A stretch of DNA of 64,000 nucleotides from Adiantum capillus-veneris (lineage: Eukaryota > Streptophyta > Polypodiopsida > Polypodiales > Pteridaceae), in assembly GCA_014529385.2 (NCBI GenBank), contig CM043958.1, positions 124,139,817 to 124,203,816 of the forward strand. The letters are read 5' to 3'. The translations under genes were made by a program, and so were the position numbers. Shown in pieces: positions 11,425-22,973 of this stretch (position 1 is the first letter of the stretch; each line of letters begins with the position of its first letter). A model generated the notes under the pieces. The model ran no database searches and was not told where the DNA came from. It saw only the letters and a program-made list of their open reading frames with translations.

Positions 11425-12732
11425 ATGGATGATGAGCAGTTTCTTTCTTCTTTGTCACCCTAGCAAAGACAGTGGTACGTGGAGCGTCATCGCTCTGACG
11501 CACCATCACGCGTTCCTACTCCGGCCGCGTCTCCCTCTGTTTCGAAGCATTCAGCACACTCTGAAGCTTCGGTGTTGACGAGACGATCTTCACACTCGTC
11601 TAGGCACCAACACTCTAGTGGTGGCGGTGGCGGTTGTTGTGGGGATGCCGCCGCCGATGCCTCGACACCGCCTCATGTTCGGCGAGGCTCTTTACCCTCC
11701 CCTTCTTTGACCGCCCCGACACTAGCCACGACATCACCATCTACACCAGGTTTTGCACGGCTGACGGCCGTTCCTAGCAGCTACACACCACTAGCTACTC
11801 CTCCAGGAGTCACTCCAGTTGGACACTCCTCGCTTCGGGGCCTAGACTCTAGTGGAGACACCCGACATCCGTACCCCCATCGACACGCCGCTAGAGACCC
11901 CTGCTGGGACACCCAGGTTCACGCATCACCGGCGAGAGGGCTTGCCTTACTCCGTCGACTTCAACAGCGGCATCATCTTGGATGATGAAGGCAAGAAGGT
12001 GATCTCGCGCATGCGCGGTCTTTGCTCTCACGTGTTTAGACACTACATACTAAACACCTAGAGTGAAGTACCAAGTGATTTAAAAGACAGAGTCATCAGC
12101 ATACTTCATGACGAGTTTCCCGTTCAACCACGGGATGACGGCTTCAATGAAGACATGATGAAGGTTCGAATGCGCGAATACTGCAGCACAAGCGTTCTGA
12201 AGTGCAAAAATCAATCAAGCATGGGTGGAACATATTATATTGACTGGCCAAAGAATATTGGAAGAATGCAAAGAAAGAAGCACACGAGAATACCGACAAG
12301 TGGAAGCAACAAAAGGAAGCAGCCAATGCGTGAGTAGAGGCAGGGAGCTCGCACCACTTGGGGAGCGGCGGGTGGACATCATTTGAAGCCGATTTTGTAA
12401 GGATTTTGCATTGCTCTCTAGGTTTGATAGTTTAGGGTTTAGGGGTTTTTAAATTCTAACATAATGGATTCTTTGTATATTTTGACAGTGGTCGATGACA
12501 GGTGTGACTCCACACCGTACGAGCGTGAGTACTTGCCCACAGGCAAGAAGGGTTTAAACGCTCTGATAGACATTCTGAGTTCTCGCAACGGCATGGTTAG
12601 TATTAGGGTTTACTCTTTTCTATTTGTTGTATTGTTTTATAAACGTCGCTATATGTTTATACTTACAGAAAGCTGTCTTATTGTTTTTTTTGCAGAATCC
12701 GACAGATACATCACTTGGATGCGATGAGACGT
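11425..12732 (+). pseudogene. Second CACTA gene, TnpA/Transposase_24-like, broken
   Basis: ATG at 11425, directly after an acceptor-like TTAATGCAG. The first part is rich in Ser, Pro and Thr (SRVPTPAASPSVSKHSAHS; a Gly run near 11625) and has a TAG at 11461-11463. A frameshift near 11850 leads to TPDIRTPIDTPLETPAGTPR and then a conserved block (GIILDDEGKKVISRMRGLCSHVFRHYI, with a stop at 12059-12061; LKDRVISILHDEFPVQPRD). A further exon near 12485-12595 reads DDRCDSTPYEREYLPTGKKG. The layout, low-complexity N-terminus then a helical block, fits the accessory CACTA protein that binds subterminal repeats. The family assignment is by shape more than by motif. Confidence 0.65.
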
Positions 12733-13139
12733 CTGATTAGATGACATTAGTCTAGCCATAACTAGAAAGCATTAGTTTCTTTTTGTCATAGCATATGTCT
12801 CATGAGATGACTTTTATACATCTTTTTGAAAACCATGTATATTTTTTCAATAATGACAATGGTGTTGTAACTATTACATTTGCAAAGTTTAACAATCAAG
12901 TGATTTTTCCTATGATTAGTACAATTGTCATTGATTTACTTTCATCAATTTACTTTTGTCAGTTTTGTATCTTTATTCTCCAAACAATACTATGGATGAT
13001 GAAGTTAATGGTTATATTGTCTTGTGGGTGACTACTTTGGGTCTATATCTAAGCTTGCACTTTTTTTCAAAGGTGAATCAATTAATGAAACATTCAATAT
13101 GGTTGATGGGTGGCAGGGCATTCAATGCTCTGCCACCAT

Positions 13140-13400
13140 TTTTTTTTCTCTTGGGCGTCGCTATGACTGCCGCTATATAAGGCTTTGCAACATTGCTATA
13201 AACGTCGCTATAAATGGCCTGTAAACGTCACTATGATCGTCGCCATATAGTGACAATTATAGCGACGCATATAAAGACCATTATAGCGATGCTCGTAGTG
13301 ACGTTCCCGTATTAACGCTGTTAGCGATGGTCTTAGCGACATCGGGGAGTATAAAAACGCAATGTATTTCCATCGCTAACAGCGTCACAAGAGCACCCAA
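13140..13400. repeat. CACTA subterminal repeats (CGTCGCTATA / TATAGCGACG)
   Basis: At least eight degenerate copies of GTCGCTATA in both orientations lie within 270 bases of the right terminus; one more is at 12645. Clustered subterminal motifs are the usual binding sites of the CACTA accessory protein. The left end lacks an equally clear cluster. Confidence 0.8.
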
Positions 13401-14303
13401 CCTCTTGTAGTGCACGTGCTAATTAAGAGCATAATTTTGGTCTTTCGAAGGTCCCCTCATGGAATTGGGGCTATTCTAGTACAATTTGACAATTGCAAAT
13501 GAATTTATATGTTGAAACCAAGAAACTACGTATCTTTTTGGCTCCCTAACTCAATTAAATCTCTTTGCTTGAACTCTATCTTGAATTCTTTATTGTGAAA
13601 AAACTCTTGAAAATCTTGATTTCTCCATAATAACATTGAAACCAAGGTACCACATACTTTGATACATTTAGTTGATCCACATGGAAAGTTTGATATTATT
13701 TGAGGTTTGGAATGCTTATGTCGCAAGAATGAAAATATCAAAGTTTTCTCTTACTCAATTTTGAATATTTAAAATGATCCAATAATTTTTGCATACCAAA
13801 GCCCTTCTACTTGCCACCTTGAGTCCTCCATGGAAAGGGTAAGCAATGAATCACTTTCTAAAACTCACAAATACATCAAAAACATGTTTTTCAATGTATA
13901 CAACGATATGCTTGAAATGGCCATATAAAACATGTAGCACTTTCCATTATTTTATATACTTTAAATTGAAAGTTTTTTGCACATGAAAATTTCAGTTATC
14001 TATAGCACAATTGTGGAAAAGTCACTTAAAGTTTTCTACAAGGTTGCTTCATTTTTTCTTGAGCTTAAAAAGCCAATTTCTTTAACGCATCAATCGCAGA
14101 CTTAAAAGGGTCAACTTGATGAGTATAGTTCTTAATCATGTTAGACTCTATAATAAAAGTTATACTTTAAAAGATCCTCTAGCTAGCATATTTAAGCATA
14201 TCAAGAGGGTTTTCTTAAATACACAGTCTAATGCAAGTAGCATTTAATTTTTTTTAAATATTTAAAGGACACTTAAGTGTCTTGTTTTGGTACCAAACTA
14301 GTG

Positions 14304-14595
14304 TTAAAGCTACAAAAGTGGCTATATTTTATTGGAGAAGTGTTAAAGCTCTTCCTACTACTTCTTAATTTTGATATTTTTAATTTTTTTGGATATAATA
14401 CGAAGGAAAAACTCATCCAAAGAAAATGTCCCTCTCGCAAGAAGATTATTCCCAGTTGGGATTACCCCCGCCAATAATACCAAGTGAAGATCTTCATTGA
14501 ACTTTGCCATTTTGCCTCCCAGATGTTGATTGCATGCATCAACCACTTCTCTTCTGACCAATCTACCCTTCAAAATTGGATGAGCGGACAATCCT
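14304..14595 (-). repeat. Fragment related to 53534-53779
   Basis: On the minus strand 14603-14358 reads GGKMAKFNEDLHL then GVIPTGNNLLARGTF, clearly related to GGKIAKLNEDNHL and GGYPNGKQLQRAPF read from 53779-53534. The DNA is also similar. Probably two relics of one repeat family; I do not recognise the protein. The gypsy target duplication ATCCT ends this stretch at 14591-14595. Confidence 0.6.
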
Positions 14596-16062
14596 TGTAA
14601 CATTTAATGGCCTAAAAACTTGTGTGTAGCGAAAATTAGCATGAACATAGTGGGCATTTCATTATAATAGATTCCTAATGAGAATTACAAGAGTGCTTGG
14701 GTGGAGAGAGCAACAAAAAGCATAACACCTAGTTAGATAGCATCAACAATACTTTCAAAAGAGAGAGAAATTAAGCTATTGACAATAGTTGAGGACCGGA
14801 TTTGCATGGAGCCGGTCCCCCCTCCAAAAGGCTTTGTATTATGGTTTCTCCCATCAAGAGAGACATTGTACAATACAATTCTTTGTGTTCCTTCAAGACT
14901 AGCTAGTGCAATGAAGATGAAAGCTTCATGCACTAAGCAAAACACTTAGTAAGCACAACTTTAATTATCCTCATTCTCAGACCCAAGACCTCACACACCT
15001 TTGAAGATGGTGAGAGCTAGCCGGGTATGAGAGTAGATTGAGAGGAAGAAGGAATATCTTACGAGAAAGATGTACATCTCCTCACATAACCACTCATATT
15101 AGCATAGCTTTAGCTTAGTAATTAGCTTGATAGAGGAGATGAGCATGCATTGAAGCTTGGCTCTTGGTTGGATTTGCATCCACAAGCCAAGAGTGTGTTG
15201 ATGTAGGCTTCTATCTCACAAGCTTGGAGTAGGTGATGAGCTCTCCATTAAAGCTTGGGAAGAGATAGTCTTCTCTTTCTTCACACATGAGATTGTGTGA
15301 GTGTGTGTGTGATAATTCCTTGCAAAAATCAGTCCCCTCTCTCTCTTGGGCGAGCCCTCTTGCTATTTGCTCTTGCAGGCTCCCCATTGGACCTCCCCAA
15401 GTCAAGCCAATGGCTATTAAGCAGCATAAGTGATAGCCTTCTGACATGTGTCCCCCTTTCCCCTTTTGTGAGAGCTTAATCAATTAAAATTAATTGATTT
15501 AAATGAATTAAATCCCCATTGGACCTTTCCCCATTCTGACCAATAGGAATTAAGTAGCCCATTGGGCTACTCAATTCTTATTGGACCCCTTCACGGGCTG
15601 TCCAATAATCATCCAGGAGAATTAATTTTCATTGGTTCTTTTTATTAAGTGTTTTAAAATTAATTAAGCTAAATTTACTCTAGCCTAATTCTCATTGGTC
15701 CACTTCAAGGGTCATCCAATAGAAATTGGGTACACCTTGTGGGCATCTGGCCTAGGGAGCTGACATATGTCCCTCATTCCCTTTGTGTAAAGGGAGCTTG
15801 TGTGTGTGTGTGTGGCCTTCTCTCTCATCCCCTACTTGCTAGGCTCGCCCCCTCCTATGTAGGGATATTCAAAGACTTTTTTGGTCACACGCAAAGCATC
15901 CAATTCCCTTAAGGTTGACCTTCATTAGGAAAAAAATGGACTCTCCATGGGCCTTGTAAGAATCCCTAATTTAAAGGAAGCCTGCCAAGATTAAGGGGGA
16001 CAAAGGCTTTGAATGGGGCTATTTTGGTAGGGTCTCCTCCACCTTTGACCCCTAAAAAGGTA

Positions 16063-16140
16063 GGGGGAAGGGGGGGGGGGGGGGGGGGGGTAACCATTTA
16101 AAAAGTAGGGAAGGGGGGGGTAAACCATTTGAAAAGTAGG
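16063..16140. repeat. G-tract and G-rich repeats in element A leader
   Basis: A run of about 30 G at 16063-16090 and related AGGGGGG units near 16110-16150; matching C or G runs lie near the other end of A (23505-23527) and in B (29651-29664). Confidence 0.85.
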
Positions 16141-16565
16141 GGGGTAGGGGGTCTTCTCTCTCTAGCTTTTTGGCCAACTTGTAAGTGGCCTCTTAACTCT
16201 CCCATGCCACCTAAGCAAATCCGTGGGTCAAAAGAGGTAAAAAAAATGACTTTTTTCAAAAACTTTCAAAAAAACTCTATTCCCCCCTAAAAAGTACTCC
16301 CAACATATACACATAATAAAAAAAATATTTTTAAGTTAAATTACTCATAATTCAACATTTTTTGACTCCCTCCAAAACTTTTAGGAAATTCCCCCCAAAA
16401 TTGAAAACTTTTCCTCCTAATCTAAGCTCCTCTCCTACACCCATCCCCCTTGCACCTGCACCTGCTGCTGCACCTACACACCCATCTCTCCATCCTTCAA
16501 GCTCCATCTCTCCATCCTACAAGCTCTATCTCTCCATCCTTCAAGCTCCATCTCTCCATCCTACA

Positions 16566-19406
16566 ATGCCTCTTGATGACGTGACCAATGTCCCAGCAAG
16601 CTCTTCACGCAGTAGGTCTCCAGGGATTTTCCTGCGCCTACCTCAAGAGTATGTTCCGACAAAGAAAACATGCTTGGGTACATTACCTTCAGCCAACGAA
16701 CGCCGCGCTCAAGGGAGAAGAATGTGGATCTCTGGACAGACGGATGCTTGTATCCAAAGGATCCTTCTCTCAATGTTCATCCGTCTTTTACAAACATTCC
16801 ATCACTGTTGCAATACGTTGGAAATTGAGAGCAAGGTTTGTTGGGCTACTGTAAGAGACTCAACAAACACGAGATTGCGCGTTCCGAGATCTACTTGCAT
16901 CATTGGCAGTTGCTCAATGGGAGTTTCCACAATCTTCAAGATCAGATGCAAACAGCTACTAGTGCGCTTGAGGAGGCAAAGAGCACCATCACAACCAAGG
17001 AAAATGTAATTAAAATCTTGAGGATACTCTTTCACACATGAAGAGTACTGCCATGGGAGGTAGGGTGAGGAAACGAGAGTTGTCCGAAATTCAGACTCTT
17101 GCACCATGTGGAGGTGCAAGAAAATGAAGGGTGACAGCTATGAGGTAACATGTTCTGTCCCTCATGTTGTTTAAGTCTAATACCGCTCATCATTGTTGTT
17201 TTGGGCAATAGGAACTTCATCCAAGAAACGTGCGGCGGCGAGAATGCGTCAGCTAGGGATACTTTACTTTGTTCTTGTTTCAACAAAGAGGATTTTATTG
17301 GGATGCTTGATGCTCCAGAGGCAAAACACTTGAAAGACGCAATCACTAAGAGAGTTCTTAGTGATTTTTCTAATATTGTCACTGATCTAGTACCAAGGGC
17401 TATCAAACAATACATAAAGTGTTAAAAGATGCATTAAGAAGTCGAGGAGTCATGAAAAACCTATTTCCACTTCCTCATAGAGTGGCGATTTCCAAGAAGG
17501 TGTCAAATGAAGATGTTGTTCACCGATTAGGGGACTACTTGTATATTGAAGACACGATGCCTCTTCAGCCGCTCCGTAGAAAATGAGAAAGAAGGAAGGG
17601 CTGCGGGAAGGGAAGCGGTGCTGTTGCTAACAGTGTGTTGCGGACCGAAGGGTTTGTTTACACCAAATTCAACAATATCTTTGTGGACTTGATACGATTG
17701 CAACAGTCCATGGCTGTTTTCTACAATTTGAGTGATGCAGGTTAGTTTAGAGTTGCCTACATGCTCTATGATGTGTCATAACAAGCATTCTGAGGCTTTA
17801 TGTTGTTGGCAGTTCTTGAAGGCAAGCTTGTGTTCGTGCTGAGGTTGGATGAGTGTGTAATTGTTAAAGGGAGAAAGTTGGAGAGAATGAGCATCACGCT
17901 TGTGAATGAAGCCCTAGCTTATGCCAAGCAATCTTGCAGTTCGAGTGAAGCGACAAAGCCCTCTTTTAGTGTGCAATCAGAGAAGGATATATGGTGTCTT
18001 GGTGCAATTGAAGTTCCAAAAGAGACACATGAAGTCCTTGCTTTGATTTTCAGTAGAATCCCATGGGTCACAGAGGTCATTAAAGCTCAAATAAACGGTG
18101 AGAAGCTCATGGTTCCAGGACGTGGGGAGTTTGATGTTGAATGGCATTTAGGTGGTGATCTAAAGACCATAAAGTGCATGCTTGGATGCAAACAAGGTGT
18201 AAATTCTTTACTTCCCTGTCCATTCTGTACGAAAGGGCACAAGACAAGTCGAGCAACTCAAGTGGAAGGTCAGGACGAAGATAATGATGACCATATAAAT
18301 AGGGAGTGGCAAACTTCGGTTGTTTCATGTGATATGCTACAGGTGCCCAATAGGGATAGCAAAGATCCTGGGTGGAACCCCATAATTAATTCCCTTCTCC
18401 CTCAACAATGTTACTTTTGTACATTGCATGCGTTTATGCGAATATTTGATAGGATCCTAAAGCATCACATTGATTATGCTTTCACAATGAAGCCCCTTCA
18501 ACGGTCAAAAGACTCCTTGTAGGGGGTGGAGACGCTCCTTAATGAGATTGGATGTCACCGATCAAGGGTGAACATTGTAGCAGAGACTTGTAGGGAGAAG
18601 ACATATGAGGTGGCACAGAAGGTTTCCATGAATGGAGCCAAGGCACGTCAATTTTTCAAGAAGATGTAAAAGTCTCCAATGCAGGTATCCAAGGCAAGTG
18701 TCGATCTAGCAAGTGAGAAGCGGTGGGAGTTGTGGAAAGATTTGTGTTCACGCACGACATACAAAGATCCCAATGTGGAGGTTGCTAACCAACGCAAGCT
18801 AGTATGGTCATCCTTTCAAAAGGTTGTGCAATTGATGAATCTTTCAAGCACCACCGTTGAGCCGCAAGAGGAATTCAAAAAGGTGCTTTATGAATTCACA
18901 AAGGCCGCTCAGGACGGATGGTCTGAAAGCAAGATTACACACTACATGGTTTGTTTTAACGGACTTAATACATATACAATGTTTGAAAATGCAACTTTTC
19001 TATTAGCTTATCTCCTTTTTGTTTGTTTTAGCACATTCTCTATGCGCATGGTGCATACTTCATGGACCGCTATGCTTCGCTTGATATAAAAAGTACACAA
19101 GGCATGGAGAAGTCCCACTATCGAGCAAAAGGAGTCTACTTCAAGAATACTCGGCATGGTGGTGGTAGTTCACACTCCAACTACCTCCAAGAGATGTTTA
19201 ACTGGTTTTTTAGGCACACCTTTGGGAGAACTCGTACTATTGAGAAAGCAAGAGAGTCGATGTTAGCAAAGCAGTTATGCAACGCCTCCCGTACTGTAGC
19301 ATCCGAGAAGTGGAAACGCTCGCGAGCGTCCCTGGGCCATGAAGCTTGGCGTGCAACTAAGTATCGAAAAGGCAGCGTTTGGGCGTCACGTCAGTCGTCC
19401 GCATGA
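16566..19406 (+). pseudogene. Element A gene 1: transposase-like protein, broken
   Basis: Same gene as B 45796-35446, which shows the exon plan. It starts MPLDDVTNVPASSSRSRS. Exon 1 ends at 17144 and introns fall at about 17145-17211, 17741-17812 and 18948-19032. Damage relative to B includes loss of one G near 16715 (frameshift), a 34-bp deletion near 17393, stops at 17127 and 17584, CAG to TAG near 18520 and a stop near 18668. Candidate catalytic Asp residues (in VLRLDECVI and HLGGDLKT), the CPFC motif and the final QGMEKSH are still visible. Function is inferred from B. Confidence 0.85.
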
Positions 19407-19492
19407 TCCAAGTTTAGTTGTTAAATTCAGTTGGTTTATTTGAGTTTCACTCAATTGGCCGCATAGTGTGAAAGGGCCCAAATATCAAAAAA

Positions 19493-19502
19493 CCCTATTT
19501 AA
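19493..19502 (+). promoter_or_regulatory. TATA-like box of the element A H3-like gene
   Basis: CTATTTAAAGG lies about 50 bases before the ATG at 19548 and is kept at the same place in B (minus strand, about 35335-35325). The gap between gene 1 and this gene is about 140 bases, so a separate promoter is plausible. Confidence 0.5.
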
Positions 19503-19547
19503 AGGTTGAAGGCGCTCATTTTGTCATTTTCCCTACTAGGTGCTACC

Positions 19548-20411
19548 ATGGCAAGAACAAAACAAACGGCTAGGATTGCATATCCCGAGGGGCCGGATGG
19601 CCAACGACTCAAAGGTACAGCAACAGAAGCTGGAACTTCACAAGCTCAAGGTGAAGTCCACACAGAAAAAGCTGGAGCTTCAAATCAGCATGGCCAGTCC
19701 TCTATAACAGCAAAAGAGAGATGGAAGCATCGCCTTGTTGTCTACTCATCAGACTCCAACGATTCTGATGGCAACAGGGAAGATGAGAGCGACCAAGGCA
19801 AAGAAACAAACAGCCAAAAGCAACCGTCAGAAGGCTCCGAAGAGACGCAAACGGATGAAGATGCCCCATGGGTTGGCGTCCAAATACAAACTTATCAGGC
19901 TCACATGTCTATTGGGGGTAAGACACTTCCTAAAGGGAGTGGACCTACACTATCACATCCGGTCAATAGTGAAGAGCACGAATTAGATGGAGAGTGGGTG
20001 GAATCAGATTATGAGGTGTTGGAAGTGCCTGTGCAGAAAAAAAAGAGAAAGAGCATTGTCTACAAGAAGAGGAAGCAAGCTGCCCCAACTCGTGCCAAAA
20101 ATGCACCTCCACATCAACCTCAGAAGGTACGAAAGCGCAACCGTGCTTTTGTGGAGATTCGACACTATCAAAAGAGCACCGAGCTCTTGATTCGGAGGGC
20201 CCCTTTTGCAAGGCTATGCATGGAGGTTTTGCAATTGTAGAACACTCAGTTTCGGATGGGCGCCGTGGCCATAGAGGCAGTCCAAGAGGCAGCAGAGCAA
20301 TATTTCACTAGCATATTTGAGGATTCTAACCTCTGTGCCATCCATGCAAAGCGTGTAACCATTATGCCCAAGGATATGTAGCTTGCTCGCCGTTTGCGCC
20401 ATGAGGAGTAG
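19548..20411 (+). pseudogene. Element A histone H3-like gene
   Basis: The ATG at 19548 gives MARTKQTARIAYPEG, identical to the first nine codons of histone H3. A long acidic, Ser-rich insert (about residues 30-165) replaces the normal tail. A basic stretch ([14 protein letters not shown]) leads to the H3 fold: [20 protein letters not shown] (alpha-N/alpha-1), [18 protein letters not shown] (alpha-2) and [16 protein letters not shown] then LARRLR (alpha-3). The last block is nearly identical to canonical H3. Two stops break it: TAG at 20238-20240 (TAC in B) and TAG at about 20379 (CAG in B). Full length would be 287 residues against about 136 for H3. It follows gene 1 on the same strand inside the element. 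Its role is unknown; assembly into nucleosomes or mimicry of the K4 tail are guesses. Confidence 0.92.
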
Positions 20412-20795
20412 CTTGTAATTAGGCATCAAACTTTTTTGTATTTACGGAACTCCAAGATTTGGAAGAATTTGAATACAAGCGTCTTTTGATTGTATACCCC
20501 ACTATGTGCATTGTATTGGGAAGAATTTGAATATAAGCGTCTTTTATTGTATACCCCACTGCGCAATGTATTGTTTTAATTCTGTACCATGCAATGTAAC
20601 ACTGGTCCAAGTTTTGTCTACCTTCTAGTATTGTATGTATGTAGCCATTAGCTTGTTATTGTGAAAAATTGCCTACGTTTAGCACCTTGGCTAAGTGGGG
20701 CATGCACTTCCTGATGTATCCATGCTATGTGACTCACTATTGCATGGCAAAAGCATCTACAAAGTGTTGAAAATGGCTTGGAATGCCCCCAAACT

Positions 20796-20869
20796 GGCTA
20801 CCACAAGGGCGTGCATTTGGGGCTTCCAGAGGCCTGTGGATGGACACAATGCGCGCCCTTGTGGCAGTC
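20796..20869. repeat. Internal hairpin 1 of element A
   Basis: Arms CTACCACAAGGGCGTGCATT (20798-20817) and AATGCGCGCCCTTGTGGCAG (20848-20867) are inverted copies with a loop of about 30 bases. The same module appears at 21197-21266 and twice in B. It lies between the convergent H3-like gene and gene 3. Confidence 0.9.
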
Positions 20870-21196
20870 TTTCCTAGTGCTTTCCAGACACTTTCCAGTG
20901 GTTTCCAGACAATTTTGACAAGAAATAATTATGTTTTGTTTGCTTCAATGCTTCAATTAGCATAGATACTTCTGGAAATCATCCCCCCTTAGTCCATGTC
21001 AGTCCTATACTCCAAAAAGGGCTAGATATTGCCACATAGTTTACTCTTGTGGTTTGTTAATACAACTTTAGGTATCTGGGGCAAGATGGGCTTAAGGTTA
21101 CCTGGGTATCCATGTCTTTCTGTTTTGCAACTATGTATTAATGTCTTCTCACTCTGTTTTGTACCTAGGTATGCTCCTAGATGTGTCCAAATTCAT

Positions 21197-21266
21197 CTGC
21201 CACAAGGGCGCACATTTGCACACTTCATCTGCTGATGGAAGGCCCCAATGCGCGCCCTTGTGGCAG
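21197..21266. repeat. Internal hairpin 2 of element A
   Basis: Arms CTGCCACAAGGGCGCACATT and AATGCGCGCCCTTGTGGCAG, loop of about 30 bases; second copy of the module at 20796-20869. Confidence 0.9.
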
Positions 21267-21500
21267 CATATTTTAGGGACTTCCAAGCCCTTTACTAGGC
21301 ACATCCATAACTTTGGAAGCCTAGATATAACAATGTATGCACTTTATAAATTTTAATGCCTACCAAACCCTTTAGTAGTCATAGCAGAAATTATGGTGCT
21401 TCTCATACACAATGGAAGCCCAACATATAGGAAATTCAAAACCTTGCAAGAAAGAGAGTCATAGATAGCAAAAAGTAGTTTCATTAAAGAAATCAATGCT

Positions 21501-21574
21501 TTACATGATATCAGGCTTTTGCTTTAGGATCTTTCTAATTACAATTTTCTGGCGCTTGGCCTTACAAAATCAAG
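21501..21574 (-). pseudogene. Element A gene 3, last codons only
   Basis: The minus strand encodes a tail like that of gene 3 in B (KIVIRKILKQKP, then a TAA at 21503-21501). At about 21574 the sequence jumps to the region after gene 4, matching B near 31582. About 1.63 kb present in B (31582-33217) is missing, which removes nearly the whole gene. Confidence 0.85.
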
Positions 21575-21783
21575 TACAACACCTTAAAACTTTTCAAAAT
21601 CTTTAATAAAATATCCAATATATAAACGATTAAAATTACAAGCCAATTCACTTAGACAAGATGGTTTCGTCTGTAGCCCAATCTTTGTAAACAAGCATAG
21701 TGGCCTCCATCCACCTTCCAATCTATACAACCAAAAAATGGGCAATCAAAATACAAAAATCCACAAAAAATAAGAAAACGTAG

Positions 21784-22973
21784 CTAAGCAAGAACAAAGC
21801 AGACCTTGCATTGTTCCAGTTTGAAACTTGCATTACCGACATCCTCGAATCCCATTATGACAAAGTGTTCCCGAAGATTGGCAAGAGTGCAATGCGGATT
21901 CACTGCAACCACCTCCACCTTGTTATTGGGCATGCGGACAAGAATTTCAAAGGATTGAACCTCTTCGGCTGTCAGCTGCAAGGGTATCCATTTGCCACGT
22001 TTGTGCATCCACCTCTCGTAGCTAAACCGTGCATACAAGGTGCACCTTGCTTTCAAATACTGAAGGCAAAGCTGTGTGGGGGACACATTGCACTTATAAC
22101 GGTCACCATCATGCAAACCGTCAACATAGCCCCAATTGACACCTAGAATGGTGTCCATTGCATCTATGTCAACTTCTTTGCAAACAAACATTGTTGGTGT
22201 TTCTACAATCGGCAGAGAGCGGAATGCATGCACAAACAAATGAATGGGACAATGCCAACCGAGACCCACCGATCTGGTTGCCTTACTAAACTTTAGGGAC
22301 CCTTGGAAATTTTGCAGCACCTTGCGCTTGAAAGAAAGCAAAGCCCAATGGTCTGGAGTTGGCCATTCTGCACTCTGGAATGAGGGTGTTTCTACGGCTT
22401 CTAATTTACCATAGCTTTGGCTTGACTTCGGCACCACGTACTTGTGGGAGTACATGAATATTCGCTGCTCGGTAAGTTTTTTCGATGAAACATTAGGAAA
22501 CATAAGCTCCCCAATGTGAGCATGCAAAACCATGAACGTGCCTGAGAGGCACTCAAGCGGCTGCTCCTCAACTAAGATGGATGGAAAAACATCTTTACAA
22601 ATGCCCTTAGTTAAACATAATGATCACATAAACGTAAACATGACATATGCATGGGATAGCTAAACCATGAAAACTTACAATGAGGTGCAAATTGAGTTGA
22701 AGCTCTCTTGAGGTGGATCTCAGCTGCACTGTAGACGTGTTGCACGAAAGCCACCATTCCGGACTTTGTTTCTTTGAATGCCAATAGCCGGCCCTTCCAA
22801 TGTCGTTCCAATACGCCTCGACACCGTACGCGATGAGGTCCAGCACATGACAGTTGCATGTAGATTCATGCACCCTTCTTGAATACTTGTGGGATCCATT
22901 ACCCCTTTGAGTCTTTTGTGTTGTGCATCACAATCTCCTCTATCTCTGGTTTGGGCCGTCTATGCGTGGACAT
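21784..22973 (-). pseudogene. Element A gene 4, broken at the start
   Basis: Same gene as B 30179-31368. It starts at 22973 (MSTHRRPKPEIEEIV). Exon 1 has two stops where B has GTA and TGG codons; an intron (donor GTAAGT near 22679, acceptor CTTAG near 22570) leads into a long open exon ending at 21784. The conserved C-terminus reads VAVNPHCTLANLREHFVIMG. It is transcribed inward from the right terminus, opposite to gene 1. Confidence 0.85.

Larger units (their letters stand above)
6023..13412 (+). mobile_element. CACTA (En/Spm) DNA transposon, non-functional
   Basis: The ends form a 12-bp perfect inverted repeat: CACTACAAGAGG at 6023-6034 and CCTCTTGTAGTG at 13401-13412. The 3-bp target duplication CAC lies at 6020-6022 and 13413-13415. 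The element is 7,390 bp and holds a Tnp2-type transposase pseudogene, a second gene, subterminal repeats near the right end, a tandem tRNA-like repeat near the left end and an internal 245-bp foldback. Both genes are broken by stops and frameshifts. It sits inside a TTAA-flanked element and is therefore the younger of the two. Confidence 0.95.
5642..14303. mobile_element. TTAA-flanked DNA element, split by a CACTA transposon
   Basis: The left end is CACTAGTC at 5642 preceded by TTAA (5638-5641); the right end is the inverse ACTAGTG ending at 14303 followed by TTAA (14304-14307). A near-palindrome GGACACTTAAGTGT lies just inside each end (5658-5671 and 14267-14280). Removing the CACTA element (6023-13412) and one CAC copy leaves about 1.27 kb without coding potential, nearly the size of the related element at 47841-49161. 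A 3-bp duplication would need TAA to equal TTA, so 4-bp TTAA is the better reading. TTAA targets are typical of piggyBac-like elements; no such transposase is present here. Confidence 0.75.

Noticed and set aside
5642-14303. Reading the CACTAG-ended elements as ordinary CACTA transposons with a 3-bp duplication
   Set aside because: Three bases on each side are TAA on the left and TTA on the right, which do not match; four bases (TTAA) match at both elements, and the sister LTR has a single TTAA.
19548-20411. H3-like genes as normal host histone genes
   Set aside because: They lie inside elements with defined termini, recur in two copies with the same neighbours, have long inserts unlike host H3, and carry stops.
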